Source: an uncultured Flavobacteriales bacterium
Lineage (GTDB): Bacteria > Bacteroidota > Bacteroidia > Flavobacteriales_G > Salibacteraceae
NCBI GenBank assembly: GCA_937121175.1
Contig: CAKZKD010000028.1
Coordinates: forward strand, 220,506 to 284,505
Reading direction: 5' to 3'
Length of the DNA: 64,000 nucleotides
How positions within the stretch are numbered: the first letter of the stretch is position 1; every line of letters begins with the position of its first letter. The position numbers and the translations under genes are program-made. The notes below the pieces were generated by a model. The model did no database searches. It was given only the letters and a program-made list of their open reading frames with translations, and was not told the origin of the DNA. Positions 27,905 through 36,395 of this stretch are shown in pieces.

Positions 27905-28752
27905 CCAAAAAAACCACGCATTTTCGGTCTGTAATCCAGTTTAGCGTTCCTTGGGTCTTGGTTCATTAAACGCACTAACCCTACATAGATATCAGGAAAG
28001 GCGCGAACAAATTCATTTGGACGTTCAAAAAACTCCTCTACCATTACAGGGAATAGCTCGGTTGGAATTTTACGGATATCCCTTCGAAAAAACTTTCGTT
28101 CTTGTGCTGATGCATTTCTCAATTTAGAATGCGCAAATGCCATCCAGTTTTCATAAATCACCAACCAATCTGCTTCCCAAACCATTCCTTGTCGGTGTTG
28201 CAGATATAATGCGTGAGCAAATTCATGAATTGCTAAATTCACTCCATCAGAATAGTCTTCATAACCTTTTTCAACATGTGCCCAACTAAACCAAATTAAA
28301 CCCTTTGGAGAAGTGGCACCGTACATTCTAGGATGACGTTTAGAAAGCTTAAATGAACGTGGATAAACATGATATTCTGGGAAATACCTCAAAAATGAAA
28401 AGTCTAAACCAAAGGTCAATTGAGCAGCTCCAGCGCTGATTAGTGTTTTTACTTCCCTAGTGATTACCTGGCCTTCTTGAGATATGAATTCCTTTCCGAT
28501 GTAATGATTTAGAACACGGTTAAGAAACTTCTCTTTCCCTCCTATACTAAGTGCATTAAAATATGGTACTTTCCTTTTGAGAATGGTTTTTATAGCTGCC
28601 CTATCAAATTTAGAAACCTCTTTTCTCCTTCTCCAAAGGGTAACACCTAGCACATGATCTTCGAAAATGAAATTGAAAATTTTGTACGCCACGAATAGCA
28701 ACATAGAAATGGTAATACCAATAATGAGAATTCCCATGAATAAATCAACCAT
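27901..28752 (-). CDS. mtfA: MtfA-like zinc-dependent peptidase
   Basis: This 283-residue protein has one N-terminal membrane segment (about 5-27) and a gluzincin-type domain with the zinc-binding motif HEFAH in NLAIHEFAHALYL. MtfA in E. coli binds the repressor Mlc and has aminopeptidase activity, but no Mlc homologue is visible here, so the target is unknown. Motifs such as WFSWAHVEKGYEDYSDG and EFFERPNEF support the family. It is the last gene of the long minus-strand run beginning at porX, 26 bases after the DUF983 gene. Confidence 0.85.
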   Translation of the reverse strand: MVDLFMGILIIGITISMLLFVAYKIFNFIFEDHVLGVTLWRRRKEVSKFDRAAIKTILKRKVPYFNALSIGGKEKFLNRVLNHYIGKEFISQEGQVITREVKTLISAGAAQLTFGLDFSFLRYFPEYHVYPRSFKLSKRHPRMYGATSPKGLIWFSWAHVEKGYEDYSDGVNLAIHEFAHALYLQHRQGMVWEADWLVIYENWMAFAHSKLRNASAQERKFFRRDIRKIPTELFPVMVEEFFERPNEFVRAFPDIYVGLVRLMNQDPRNAKLDYRPKMRGFFG

Positions 28753-28778
28753 GAGCCAAATGTACGTATCGAGTGAGA

Positions 28779-29183
28779 TTAGTTATTCGCTTCTTGAAAG
28801 TCTTCTATCGCTCTAGGGTCGTATTTAACAAAGAAATTGATGTAAATGGCCCTGCATAATTTAAATATTACTGGTGCTAGAACGATGATAGAACCTATGG
28901 CCACAAATAGATATTCATTTACGTTAAAAGATGGATATAATACCAACATAGCCACAAAAACCGATATCATCCAGGCCACTGACACACCGTAAGAAACGTA
29001 CATAGCTCCGTAATAAAAAGCAGGTTCCAATTCAAACCGTTGCCCACATCTTGGGCAGGTTTTAGGCATGGCGAAAAACTTATCGTATTTGTAGTGGTTT
29101 TTGTTTTCAAACAAAGGCGTTTCATGGCACTTTGGACAACGCATTTTGAAAATACTGTACAGTTTGGAACCTTTGCTAAACAT
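28779..29183 (-). CDS. DUF983 membrane protein with zinc-ribbon-like N-terminus
   Basis: This 134-residue protein has two CxxC pairs near the N-terminus (CPKC and CPRC) that can form a zinc ribbon, then two or three membrane segments (about 60-85 and 90-112). This is the layout of the DUF983 family, which is found in Bacteroidota and Alphaproteobacteria and has no settled function. It sits between aroB and mtfA on the same strand with short gaps, so it is likely part of the same transcript. No enzyme motif is visible. Confidence 0.8.
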   Translation of the reverse strand: MFSKGSKLYSIFKMRCPKCHETPLFENKNHYKYDKFFAMPKTCPRCGQRFELEPAFYYGAMYVSYGVSVAWMISVFVAMLVLYPSFNVNEYLFVAIGSIIVLAPVIFKLCRAIYINFFVKYDPRAIEDFQEANN

Positions 29184-29230
29184 GCTGCAAAATTAAGGAA
29201 GAACCTGAGATTAAAGGTGATAATTATTAC

Positions 29231-30298
29231 TCAATACACTGTAATAAAAGACAAAGACGCTTCTATTTGATTCAAGGTTGGTTGCACGTCAATGTTACAT
29301 TTACCAATTGGACCAATCAATGAAAATGAAACCGAATCTCCTCTATTTTTTTTATCGAATTTGATAAGTTCTAAAACTTTTTCTACTTCTAAATCAGTAA
29401 AATATTTTTCGATTTCAAAATTGGAGTTTATCCAACTAAAAATGCTTTGACTGTCTTCTTTTGAAAGTAACTTTAACTCGACTGCTAAATTATTTTCCAA
29501 CACAATTCCGATTAGTACAGCAATTCCGTGAGGAATCGATTTTTCTTTTTCCTGAAAATAACTTTCTGCTGCATGCCCAAATGTATGTCCGTAGTTAAGC
29601 GCTTTTCTGACTCCTTGTTCCGTAAAATCCTCCGTTACCAAATCCAGTTTTACTTGAGCCGTAGTAGCTATTGAATCAGAAGACACTTCAAATAGGCCTT
29701 CATCTAATTTTTGTAAGGCATTTTCATCGGAGATCAGTAAATGCTTTACCATTTCACCGATTCCAGATTTTAGTTCAGGTTCGGGTAATGTTTCTAGAAA
29801 AACAGTTGAGATAAAAACTGCTTTTGGCTCACAAAATGTTCCAATTTGGTTTTTAGCTTCAATAGAATTTATTCCAGTTTTGCCGCCAACACTTGCATCA
29901 ACCATTGCCAATAAGGAAGTAGGAACATTAACAAAGTCGATTCCTCGCTTAAAAGTGCTCGCGACAAATCCACCTAAATCTGAAATAACCCCACCACCTA
30001 GGTTGACCAAAATTGATGATCGGTCAGCTCCTAAAGCAAGAAGCGTTTCTAGTACTTGGTGATAGACCTCAATGGATTTAGACCCTTCTCCAGGTTCAAC
30101 TTCCAAAACCTCAGCGTCTTTTATGCTCTCCAATTCCATCCAATCGAGCTTTGGAAGACATTCAGACAACGTATTGGTGTCGCAAAGAATAAAAACAGAA
30201 GCGCCCTTATAATTCGATAGTAAAAAACTATCTAATTCTCGAAGTACGTCTTCGTCGCCAACTAAAACATCGTAATTGTCATTAATCAATCTATTCAC
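29231..30298 (-). CDS. aroB: 3-dehydroquinate synthase
   Basis: AroB makes 3-dehydroquinate from DAHP in the shikimate pathway, using NAD and a divalent metal. The 355-residue protein has the NAD-binding region VNLGGGVISDLGGFVAST, the substrate motif KTGIN and the metal-site histidines in LNYGHTFGHA and PHGIAV. I place the start at GTG 30298, which overlaps the upstream stop codon by eight bases (GTGAATAG). An ATG at 30343 would add 15 basic residues not expected in the family and enlarge the overlap to 53 bases. It lies in the porX-to-mtfA run. Confidence 0.94.
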   Translation of the reverse strand: MNRLINDNYDVLVGDEDVLRELDSFLLSNYKGASVFILCDTNTLSECLPKLDWMELESIKDAEVLEVEPGEGSKSIEVYHQVLETLLALGADRSSILVNLGGGVISDLGGFVASTFKRGIDFVNVPTSLLAMVDASVGGKTGINSIEAKNQIGTFCEPKAVFISTVFLETLPEPELKSGIGEMVKHLLISDENALQKLDEGLFEVSSDSIATTAQVKLDLVTEDFTEQGVRKALNYGHTFGHAAESYFQEKEKSIPHGIAVLIGIVLENNLAVELKLLSKEDSQSIFSWINSNFEIEKYFTDLEVEKVLELIKFDKKNRGDSVSFSLIGPIGKCNIDVQPTLNQIEASLSFITVY

Positions 30299-30704
30299 AA
30301 CCACACTCTTTTTTGGTCTTTTGTGATTGCCCTTCAATGTCAATAAAACTCACAAAAACACTATCCTCGGTTAAGCCAAACTCTGCTTGTATTTTTTTTT
30401 TAGACTCTAATTGAACTTCCACCAAATAGCTTTTATCGCCCCCTTGGGTCGTACTTTTACTAAAATCAACATCTCCTTCGTCCAACAAAAAATCAATGTC
30501 TGAGTTGAAAATACCTGCGCATTTTGTCCAACAACTTAGTAGCTGTGGTTGTTTGTCTAATCCCGTTCTGATTTTTTTTAGAACTCTGCCTTCAGGTAAC
30601 CATGAGCCATAAAATTCGCGATCGGTTCCTTTAATTATTAACTGATAAACCATTACACTACCCATGAGCAGTCCAATGGAAAAAATAAAAAATCGTCTTC
30701 CCAT
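30291..30704 (-). CDS. Small membrane-anchored protein, possible DUF4258 family
   Basis: This 137-residue protein has one N-terminal membrane segment (about 5-22) and a short soluble domain, probably facing the periplasm. The motif GDVDFSKSTTQGGD and its position just after ald resemble small Bacteroidota proteins annotated as DUF4258, but I am not certain of that assignment. It ends in CGCE. The start is three bases after the ald stop and the end overlaps aroB by eight bases, so it is certainly translated as part of the run. The function is unknown. Confidence 0.65.
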   Translation of the reverse strand: MGRRFFIFSIGLLMGSVMVYQLIIKGTDREFYGSWLPEGRVLKKIRTGLDKQPQLLSCWTKCAGIFNSDIDFLLDEGDVDFSKSTTQGGDKSYLVEVQLESKKKIQAEFGLTEDSVFVSFIDIEGQSQKTKKECGCE

Positions 30705-30707
30705 TTT

Positions 30708-31928
30708 TTAAAACATTCCTAGTAGGAGATTCAAATCTTTGTGATTTAAATCGAAGGCCTCGGCCAATGGCTGGCTTGTTACTGTTCCTTTGTACAAATA
30801 CACGCCGTTTCTTACTCCTTTGAAGTTGCGCAGCACATTTGCAAGGCTTCCTTGTTCACCAAATTTTATAAGGATGGGTGAAAAAATATTACTCAGTGTC
30901 TTACTCGCGGTTCTGGAAACACGACTCGGAATATTTGGAACACCGTAGTGAATAATGTCGTGTTTTATAGCAATTGGGTGCTCCAATGTAGTTACTTCCG
31001 AAGTTTCGAAACAACCGCCTTGATCAATGCACACATCAACAACCACCGAACCTTGTTTCATATTCATTACCATTTCTTCGGTAACCAAGCACGGCGAACG
31101 TCCAGTATCTGAACGAACTGCTCCGATAACTACATCGCACGTTTTTAAGGCATTAGACAAAGATTCCGGATGAATAGTACACGTATTTAGTCGAACCCCA
31201 ATATCGTTTTGAAGACGTCTTAATTTATACATAGATCGGTCAAAAACTTGAACCGAAGCTCCTAATCCAAGAGCAGCCCTTGTGGCATATTCACCAACGG
31301 TTCCGGCTCCAATAATTACTACTTCGGTTGGAGGCACTCCGGTTATATTACCAAACATAGCCCTTCTGCTATGTTTTCCTGAACATAATAATTCTGCTGC
31401 AATTAAGATGGCAGTGTTTCCCGCAATCTCCCCCATGGAACGAACTATTGGAAAAACCCCGTCGTCACCTTGAATAAAATCCCAGGCAATTGCTGTTACC
31501 TTTTTCCGCATCAATGCCTCTAAGTGAGCTTTTGGTTGAGTGGAAATCTGCAATGCAGAAATTAAAGTTTGCCCCTCTTGCATCAGTTTAATTTCTGACA
31601 TGGAAGGAGGAGCTACTTTCATTAAAATATTGGCTCGGTAAACTTCTTTTTGGTCGTTACTTATTTCTCCTCCAGCCGTTATATATTGATTATCGTCGAA
31701 ATTTGAGCCTAATCCAGCACCAGATTCCACCATTACACGATGCCCCCTTGAAACCAATAAGGCAACCGCGTCGGGAGTTAATGCAACCCTTCTTTCTTGA
31801 AAAGATGATTCTTTAGGAACTCCAAAGTATATTTTATCGGATTTAGTTTCTATTGCTTGTAACTGCTCTTTTGGAGTGTAGGCCGCAGATGCCGAAAGTT
31901 TTCGTAATTCTTCTGAGGAGAGATTCAT
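30708..31928 (-). CDS. ald: Alanine dehydrogenase
   Basis: Ald interconverts L-alanine and pyruvate plus ammonia with NAD in the cytosol. The 406-residue protein has the N-terminal AlaDH/PNT domain (GVPKESSFQERRVALTP) and the nucleotide-binding domain with GAGTVGEYATRAALGLGA. It is about 30 residues longer than classical Ald because of an N-terminal extension, a form I recall in Bacteroidota. I use the ATG at 31928. A TTG three codons upstream is part of TATCTTTG (complement 31935-31942), a promoter-like box; if that box is used the message would be almost leaderless. It lies 38 bases after tsaE. Confidence 0.9.
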   Translation of the reverse strand: MNLSSEELRKLSASAAYTPKEQLQAIETKSDKIYFGVPKESSFQERRVALTPDAVALLVSRGHRVMVESGAGLGSNFDDNQYITAGGEISNDQKEVYRANILMKVAPPSMSEIKLMQEGQTLISALQISTQPKAHLEALMRKKVTAIAWDFIQGDDGVFPIVRSMGEIAGNTAILIAAELLCSGKHSRRAMFGNITGVPPTEVVIIGAGTVGEYATRAALGLGASVQVFDRSMYKLRRLQNDIGVRLNTCTIHPESLSNALKTCDVVIGAVRSDTGRSPCLVTEEMVMNMKQGSVVVDVCIDQGGCFETSEVTTLEHPIAIKHDIIHYGVPNIPSRVSRTASKTLSNIFSPILIKFGEQGSLANVLRNFKGVRNGVYLYKGTVTSQPLAEAFDLNHKDLNLLLGMF

Positions 31929-31966
31929 AATTATCAAAGATAAATAATCCCTAACCTATTCCACTA

Positions 31967-32386
31967 TTACTCTACAATATCTGCCGAAATGTTGCGAAGT
32001 TCATTTTCCACCTCTAATCGCACAACTACCATTTTATCAGGTAAAAGTTGTTCCACTTTATCAGGCCATTCAATGAAGCAATAATTCCCACTTTCCAAAT
32101 ACTCTTCGAAACCCATATCAACTGCTTCTTCCAATTTTTCTATCCGATACATATCGAAGTGATAAACCTTTTCACCTTGTTTCGTTTGGTATTCGTTCAC
32201 AATAGAAAAAGTAGGACTACTCATGTTTTCTTCTACACCCAATTGGGCACAAATTCGTTGAATGAAGGTGGTTTTACCGGCTCCCATCGTACCAACAAAA
32301 ACAAATATTCTTTCAGCAGAAAACTCTCCAAGCAACGATTTAGCAATGCCATCCAAACTTTCTAAAGATTCAGCAATAGCTTTCAT
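31967..32386 (-). CDS. tsaE: tRNA threonylcarbamoyladenosine biosynthesis ATPase TsaE
   Basis: TsaE is the ATPase that works with TsaB and TsaD to make the t6A modification at position 37 of ANN-reading tRNAs. The 139-residue protein shows Walker A GTMGAGKTTF, the SSPTFSIVNEY switch, and HFDMYRIE and FIEWPDKVE, all strong family motifs. It begins six bases after the porX stop and is followed by ald; the order porX-tsaE-ald is, to my recollection, conserved in flavobacteria. No functional tie to PorX is known. Confidence 0.95.
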   Translation of the reverse strand: MKAIAESLESLDGIAKSLLGEFSAERIFVFVGTMGAGKTTFIQRICAQLGVEENMSSPTFSIVNEYQTKQGEKVYHFDMYRIEKLEEAVDMGFEEYLESGNYCFIEWPDKVEQLLPDKMVVVRLEVENELRNISADIVE

Positions 32387-32392
32387 TGAAAT

Positions 32393-33943
32393 CTACTTTG
32401 GTGTTAAGGACACAAAAGGAACAAGAATTTCTTCTAGGGAAATACCCCCATGTTGAAAGGTATTCTTGTAATGACCCACAAAATGATTGTAGTTATTTGG
32501 GTAAACAAAGAAATCTTCGGATTGAGCGAAAATGTATCGCGACGACAAATTATTTGCAGGCAAATGAGCCTCCTTAGGGTTCTGCACTTCAAATACATCT
32601 TTTGGGTTGTAATCTAATGACTTTCCGCGCTTGTACCTGAGATTCGTATTGGTATTTCTGTCTCCAATAATTTTTACAGGATTTTTAACTCGTACACTTC
32701 CATGGTCGGTGGTAAACAATACAGGTATTTTCTTTTCACTAAAATACTTCAATACGTCTAACAACGGAGAATGCTCAAACCAAGAAGCAGTAACTGAGCG
32801 ATAAGCAGATTCATCGTCGGCCAATTCCTTTATAACCTCCATGTCTGTTTTAGAATGCGTAAGCATATCTACAAAATTGAAGCTCAACACTAATAAATCA
32901 TTGTGCATGTACTCATCAATTTTATCCGCTAATTTTCGACCTTCTTCAAGGCCACTTACATTAACTACATCAGACTTAATTTGCTTACCATGGAGTTTAA
33001 GCATCGCGTCTATCAATTGCTTTTCATCCACTAAATCTACGTCCTCATGGTCCCATTGTTGTCCAAATCGACTTTCAATTTCAGTAGGAAGTAACCCGCC
33101 AAACATTGTATTTCTGGAAAAAGAAGTTGCCGTAGGAATTGTACAGTAATACATATCCTCGTTCTCGATTCTATAATATTCCGTTATCTTATTCTTAATG
33201 GCGCGCCATTGGTCAAATCGAAAATTATCCAAGCAAACTACTATCGTCGGAAATTCACTTTCTTCCTTAATTAAGGGTAAAATTCGTTTAGGGAAAAGTG
33301 TATGCGACATTATCGGTGCGTCATCCACCCTACCGTTAATCCAATCGAGATAATTATCTGCATAAAAATTAGAAAATACATTGTTCGATTCCGTTTTCTG
33401 CATCTGAATAATCTCTTCCATTCCTTGGTCGTCAGAGGCATCTAGCTCTATTTCCCAATGCACCAGTTTTTTATAGAAATCAACCCATTCTTCAGCGTCC
33501 ATTCTATCGTTTAATCGCATGCTAATTTGCCTAAACTCTTGCTGGTAATTATGAGTCGTTTTAGCAGAAACCAATCGTTTGTTATCCAAATTTTTCTTTA
33601 CAGAAAGTAATATTTGCTTAGGGTTTACGGGCTTAATTAGATAATCGGAAATTTTGGCACCAATGGCATCTTCCATAATGTACTCTTCCTCACTTTTTGT
33701 AATCATAATTACTGGGAGCGAGCTGTCTTTTTCCTTTATCTTTTCCAGAGTTTCAAGGCCAGAAAGACCGGGCATATTTTCATCCAAAAACACAATATCC
33801 ATTTGTTCGTATTCAAGGTATTCGATAGCCTCATCACCATTGTTGGTGGTGAATACTTTGTAACCCTTATCCTCCAAAAAAAGAATGTGCGGTTTTAACA
33901 AATCTATCTCATCATCGGCCCATAATATCTTTACTTCTTCCAT
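32393..33943 (-). CDS. porX: PorX-type response regulator with PglZ domain, T9SS regulator
   Basis: PorX controls type IX secretion in Porphyromonas and Flavobacterium, and its PglZ domain is a phosphodiesterase acting on oligonucleotides. The 516-residue protein has a receiver domain (1-125) with DDE at 10-12 and phospho-acceptor Asp54, a helical linker, and a PglZ/alkaline-phosphatase-like domain containing CLDNFRFDQW, PTATSFSRN, TTDHGS and a late FVGHYKNTFQHGG. These give the metal-binding Asp/His residues expected for activity. The sensor kinase PorY is not in this window. The presence of at least five T9SS cargo genes here makes the assignment biologically consistent. It heads a seven-gene minus-strand run. 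Confidence 0.93.
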   Translation of the reverse strand: MEEVKILWADDEIDLLKPHILFLEDKGYKVFTTNNGDEAIEYLEYEQMDIVFLDENMPGLSGLETLEKIKEKDSSLPVIMITKSEEEYIMEDAIGAKISDYLIKPVNPKQILLSVKKNLDNKRLVSAKTTHNYQQEFRQISMRLNDRMDAEEWVDFYKKLVHWEIELDASDDQGMEEIIQMQKTESNNVFSNFYADNYLDWINGRVDDAPIMSHTLFPKRILPLIKEESEFPTIVVCLDNFRFDQWRAIKNKITEYYRIENEDMYYCTIPTATSFSRNTMFGGLLPTEIESRFGQQWDHEDVDLVDEKQLIDAMLKLHGKQIKSDVVNVSGLEEGRKLADKIDEYMHNDLLVLSFNFVDMLTHSKTDMEVIKELADDESAYRSVTASWFEHSPLLDVLKYFSEKKIPVLFTTDHGSVRVKNPVKIIGDRNTNTNLRYKRGKSLDYNPKDVFEVQNPKEAHLPANNLSSRYIFAQSEDFFVYPNNYNHFVGHYKNTFQHGGISLEEILVPFVSLTPK

Positions 33944-33959
33944 ATACCCTGCTTAATCT

Positions 33960-33967
33960 TACTTTTG
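33960..33967 (+). promoter_or_regulatory. -7 promoter box (TACTTTTG) for the HD-domain gene
   Basis: TACTTTTG matches TAnnTTTG and lies 29 bases before the GTG start at 33997. It is in the 53-base gap shared with the divergent porX gene. No -33 TTG was found at normal spacing. Confidence 0.4.
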
Positions 33968-33996
33968 GTTTATTACAAACTTGAACTACAATCGTT

Positions 33997-35223
33997 GTGT
34001 ACAATAAAAAACGAAAAATTTTAAACGACCCTGTTTACGGCTTTATTACAATTCCGTACGAAATTATTTTCGACCTAATTGAACACCCCTACTTTCAACG
34101 TTTAAGACGCATTACCCAATTGGGATTAACCAACCTAGTTTATAGCGGCGCCAACCACACTCGTTTTCAACATGCCATTGGCGCAATGCATCTTATGGGC
34201 AAAGCTATTGATGTTATTCGTTCTAAGGGTGAAGAGATCACAGAAGAAGAGGCTATTGGAGTAACAGTTGCCATTTTATTGCACGATATCGGACATGGAC
34301 CTTATTCTCACACGTTAGAAAACAGCATTGTAGAAGGTGTAAGTCATGAGCAAATTTCGGAAATTTTCATGCAAAAGCTCAATGACGAATTTGAAGGCCG
34401 ACTCGATACAGCCATTCAAATATTTAAAAACGAACATCCAAAAAAATTCCTCAATCAGCTAGTTTCTAGTCAATTAGACATGGATAGGTTAGATTATTTG
34501 AGAAGAGACAGCTTTTTCACTGGTGTATCCGAGGGGATTATTGGTGTCGATCGCATTATAAAAATGCTTGGCGTTGTAAATGGGAATTTGGTAGTGGAAT
34601 CGAAAGGTATTTATAGTATTGAAAAGTTTCTGGTTGCTCGCAGACTGATGTATTGGCAAGTGTATTTGCATAAAACCGTAATTGCTGCCGAAAGTATGCT
34701 ACTTCAAATTTTGAAAAGGGCAAAGGAGCTGTCTCAAAAGGGAGTACATTTACCTTGTACTTCTCAGCTTGAAGTATTCCTAAAATCAAGCGTGAGTCAA
34801 ATGCAACTTTCTAACGATTCGTCTTATTTAGAATCCTTTGCACAACTCGACGACTATGACATTTTGTGTTCCATTAAAGAATGGCAATTTCATTCTGATG
34901 GAGTATTGAGCTATCTCTCAAAATCATTGGTTGACCGAAAATTGCTAAAAGTTAAACTGCAAAATGAGCCCATTGAAAATGGGTTTATTAAAGCGAAAGA
35001 ATCCGCAACTAGATCAAAACTCAAATACGCTACTGAAGAACTGAAATATTTAGTTTTTTCGGGCGCTATTGATAATCGAGCTTACACCATAGGCCGGGGA
35101 GAGATACTGATGCGACATAAAGATGGAACCGTTGAAGACATTGCACAGGCAGCCGATTTATTCAATATTTCGGCAATGAGCGAACCAGTGACCAAACATT
35201 ACGTGTGCTATCCTAGTTTATAA
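33997..35223 (+). CDS. HD-domain phosphohydrolase (SAMHD1/dGTPase-like)
   Basis: This 408-residue cytosolic protein has the HD signature: HTRFQHAIGAMHL and the metal-binding LLHDIGHGPYSH, followed by a conserved QLDMDRLDYLRRD. Family members cleave dNTPs or related nucleotides; this specific subfamily, widespread in Bacteroidota, is uncharacterised as far as I know. The start is GTG (33997) and the first residues (KILNDPVYGFI) are the usual start of the family. It is divergent from porX and lies before the lpx operon, from which it is separated by a likely promoter. Confidence 0.88.
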   Translation: MYNKKRKILNDPVYGFITIPYEIIFDLIEHPYFQRLRRITQLGLTNLVYSGANHTRFQHAIGAMHLMGKAIDVIRSKGEEITEEEAIGVTVAILLHDIGHGPYSHTLENSIVEGVSHEQISEIFMQKLNDEFEGRLDTAIQIFKNEHPKKFLNQLVSSQLDMDRLDYLRRDSFFTGVSEGIIGVDRIIKMLGVVNGNLVVESKGIYSIEKFLVARRLMYWQVYLHKTVIAAESMLLQILKRAKELSQKGVHLPCTSQLEVFLKSSVSQMQLSNDSSYLESFAQLDDYDILCSIKEWQFHSDGVLSYLSKSLVDRKLLKVKLQNEPIENGFIKAKESATRSKLKYATEELKYLVFSGAIDNRAYTIGRGEILMRHKDGTVEDIAQAADLFNISAMSEPVTKHYVCYPSL

Positions 35224-35247
35224 GTTCATTATTGGGTGTTGAAAAGT

Positions 35248-35279
35248 TTGAAAGCACCAAAAAACCTAGCTTAATTTTG
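35248..35279 (+). promoter_or_regulatory. Promoter-like pair TTG-N21-TAATTTTG for the lpx operon
   Basis: TTG (35248-35250) and TAATTTTG (35272-35279) are 21 bases apart and fit the Bacteroidota consensus. A second -7-like box, TATTTTTG, lies at 35283-35290. The lpxD ATG at 35351 follows after a leader of about 60-70 bases. Confidence 0.45.
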
Positions 35280-35350
35280 TTTTATTTTTGAAGCCATTAC
35301 GGGCATTACAAGCAAAATGTAGGCTCAGATTTAAAACACTTAACACCCAA

Positions 35351-36391
35351 ATGGAATTTACCGCATCGCAGGTAGCCGAGTTACTGAATGGACGGATTGA
35401 AGGAAATCCAGAAATTACTGTAAATCAATTGGCCAAAATTGAAGAAGGTATTCCAAATGCTCTCACTTTTCTATCGAACGAAGCATACGTCGATTATGTT
35501 TACGACACTGATGCGTCAATTTGCATCATTGACAATAGCTTTAAGCTAGACAAAAAGGTAAAAGGCACTTTGACGCTAGTATGGGTAGAAGATGCCAGGA
35601 TGTGTTTTGTGAAGGTATTAGAAATGTACCAACAGTACAAGTCCAATAAATCGGGTATAGACTCGTCTGCACAAATTAGCGAATCGGCTAAATTAGGAAG
35701 CAATGTTTATGTAGGGGCTAATGTAACTCTAATGTCGAATGCAGAGATTGGTGATCATGCCAAAATCTATGGCAACGTTTATATCGGTGAAAATGTAAAA
35801 ATTGGCTCCAACACGGTTATCCAATCAGGTGCTATTATCCAAGACGATTGTGAAATTGGTGCCGACTGCAAAATATACTCTGGAGTAATAATTGGCGGAG
35901 ACGGTTTCGGCTTTGCACCAAATTCAGAGAACAACTACTCAAAAGTAATTCACATTGGAAATGTTGTGATTGAAGACCATGTAGAAATTGGGGCTAATAC
36001 CACAATTGACCGTGGCACTTTGGGTTCTACCCGAATCAAAAAAGGGGCGAAACTGGACAATTTAATTCAAATTGCGCACAACGTTGAGGTTGGCGAAAAC
36101 ACTGTGATGGCGGCCCAAACTGGAGTTGCAGGTTCAACCAAAATTGGCAAAAACTGCATGATTGGCGGACAAGTTGGTATTGTTGGGCATCTGAGTATTG
36201 CGGATGGTGTTAAAATAGCTGCACAATCTGGCATAGGAACAACGATAAAAGAAGAAAACTCAATTTGGCAAGGCTCTCCAGCATTCCAAATTGGAGATTA
36301 TAAAAGGTCGTATGTAATGTTCAGAAACTTACCTGCCCTTAAGGAAAGAATAGACAATTTATACAAAATAGTTAGCCCAAAAAGTAACTAG
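35351..36391 (+). CDS. lpxD: UDP-3-O-acylglucosamine N-acyltransferase
   Basis: LpxD adds the second hydroxyacyl chain to UDP-glucosamine in lipid A synthesis. The 346-residue protein has the N-terminal uridine-binding domain (EFTASQVAELLNG) and a long left-handed beta-helix of hexapeptide repeats. The catalytic histidine region is IQIAHNVEVGENTVMAAQTGVAGS. The ATG at 35351 gives the typical start; the in-frame TTG at 35288 lies inside a promoter-like box and would add 21 residues outside the family pattern. It precedes the LpxC-FabZ fusion by four bases. A second, more divergent LpxD-like protein lies in the same operon. Confidence 0.94.
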   Translation: MEFTASQVAELLNGRIEGNPEITVNQLAKIEEGIPNALTFLSNEAYVDYVYDTDASICIIDNSFKLDKKVKGTLTLVWVEDARMCFVKVLEMYQQYKSNKSGIDSSAQISESAKLGSNVYVGANVTLMSNAEIGDHAKIYGNVYIGENVKIGSNTVIQSGAIIQDDCEIGADCKIYSGVIIGGDGFGFAPNSENNYSKVIHIGNVVIEDHVEIGANTTIDRGTLGSTRIKKGAKLDNLIQIAHNVEVGENTVMAAQTGVAGSTKIGKNCMIGGQVGIVGHLSIADGVKIAAQSGIGTTIKEENSIWQGSPAFQIGDYKRSYVMFRNLPALKERIDNLYKIVSPKSN

Positions 36392-36395
36392 ACTT

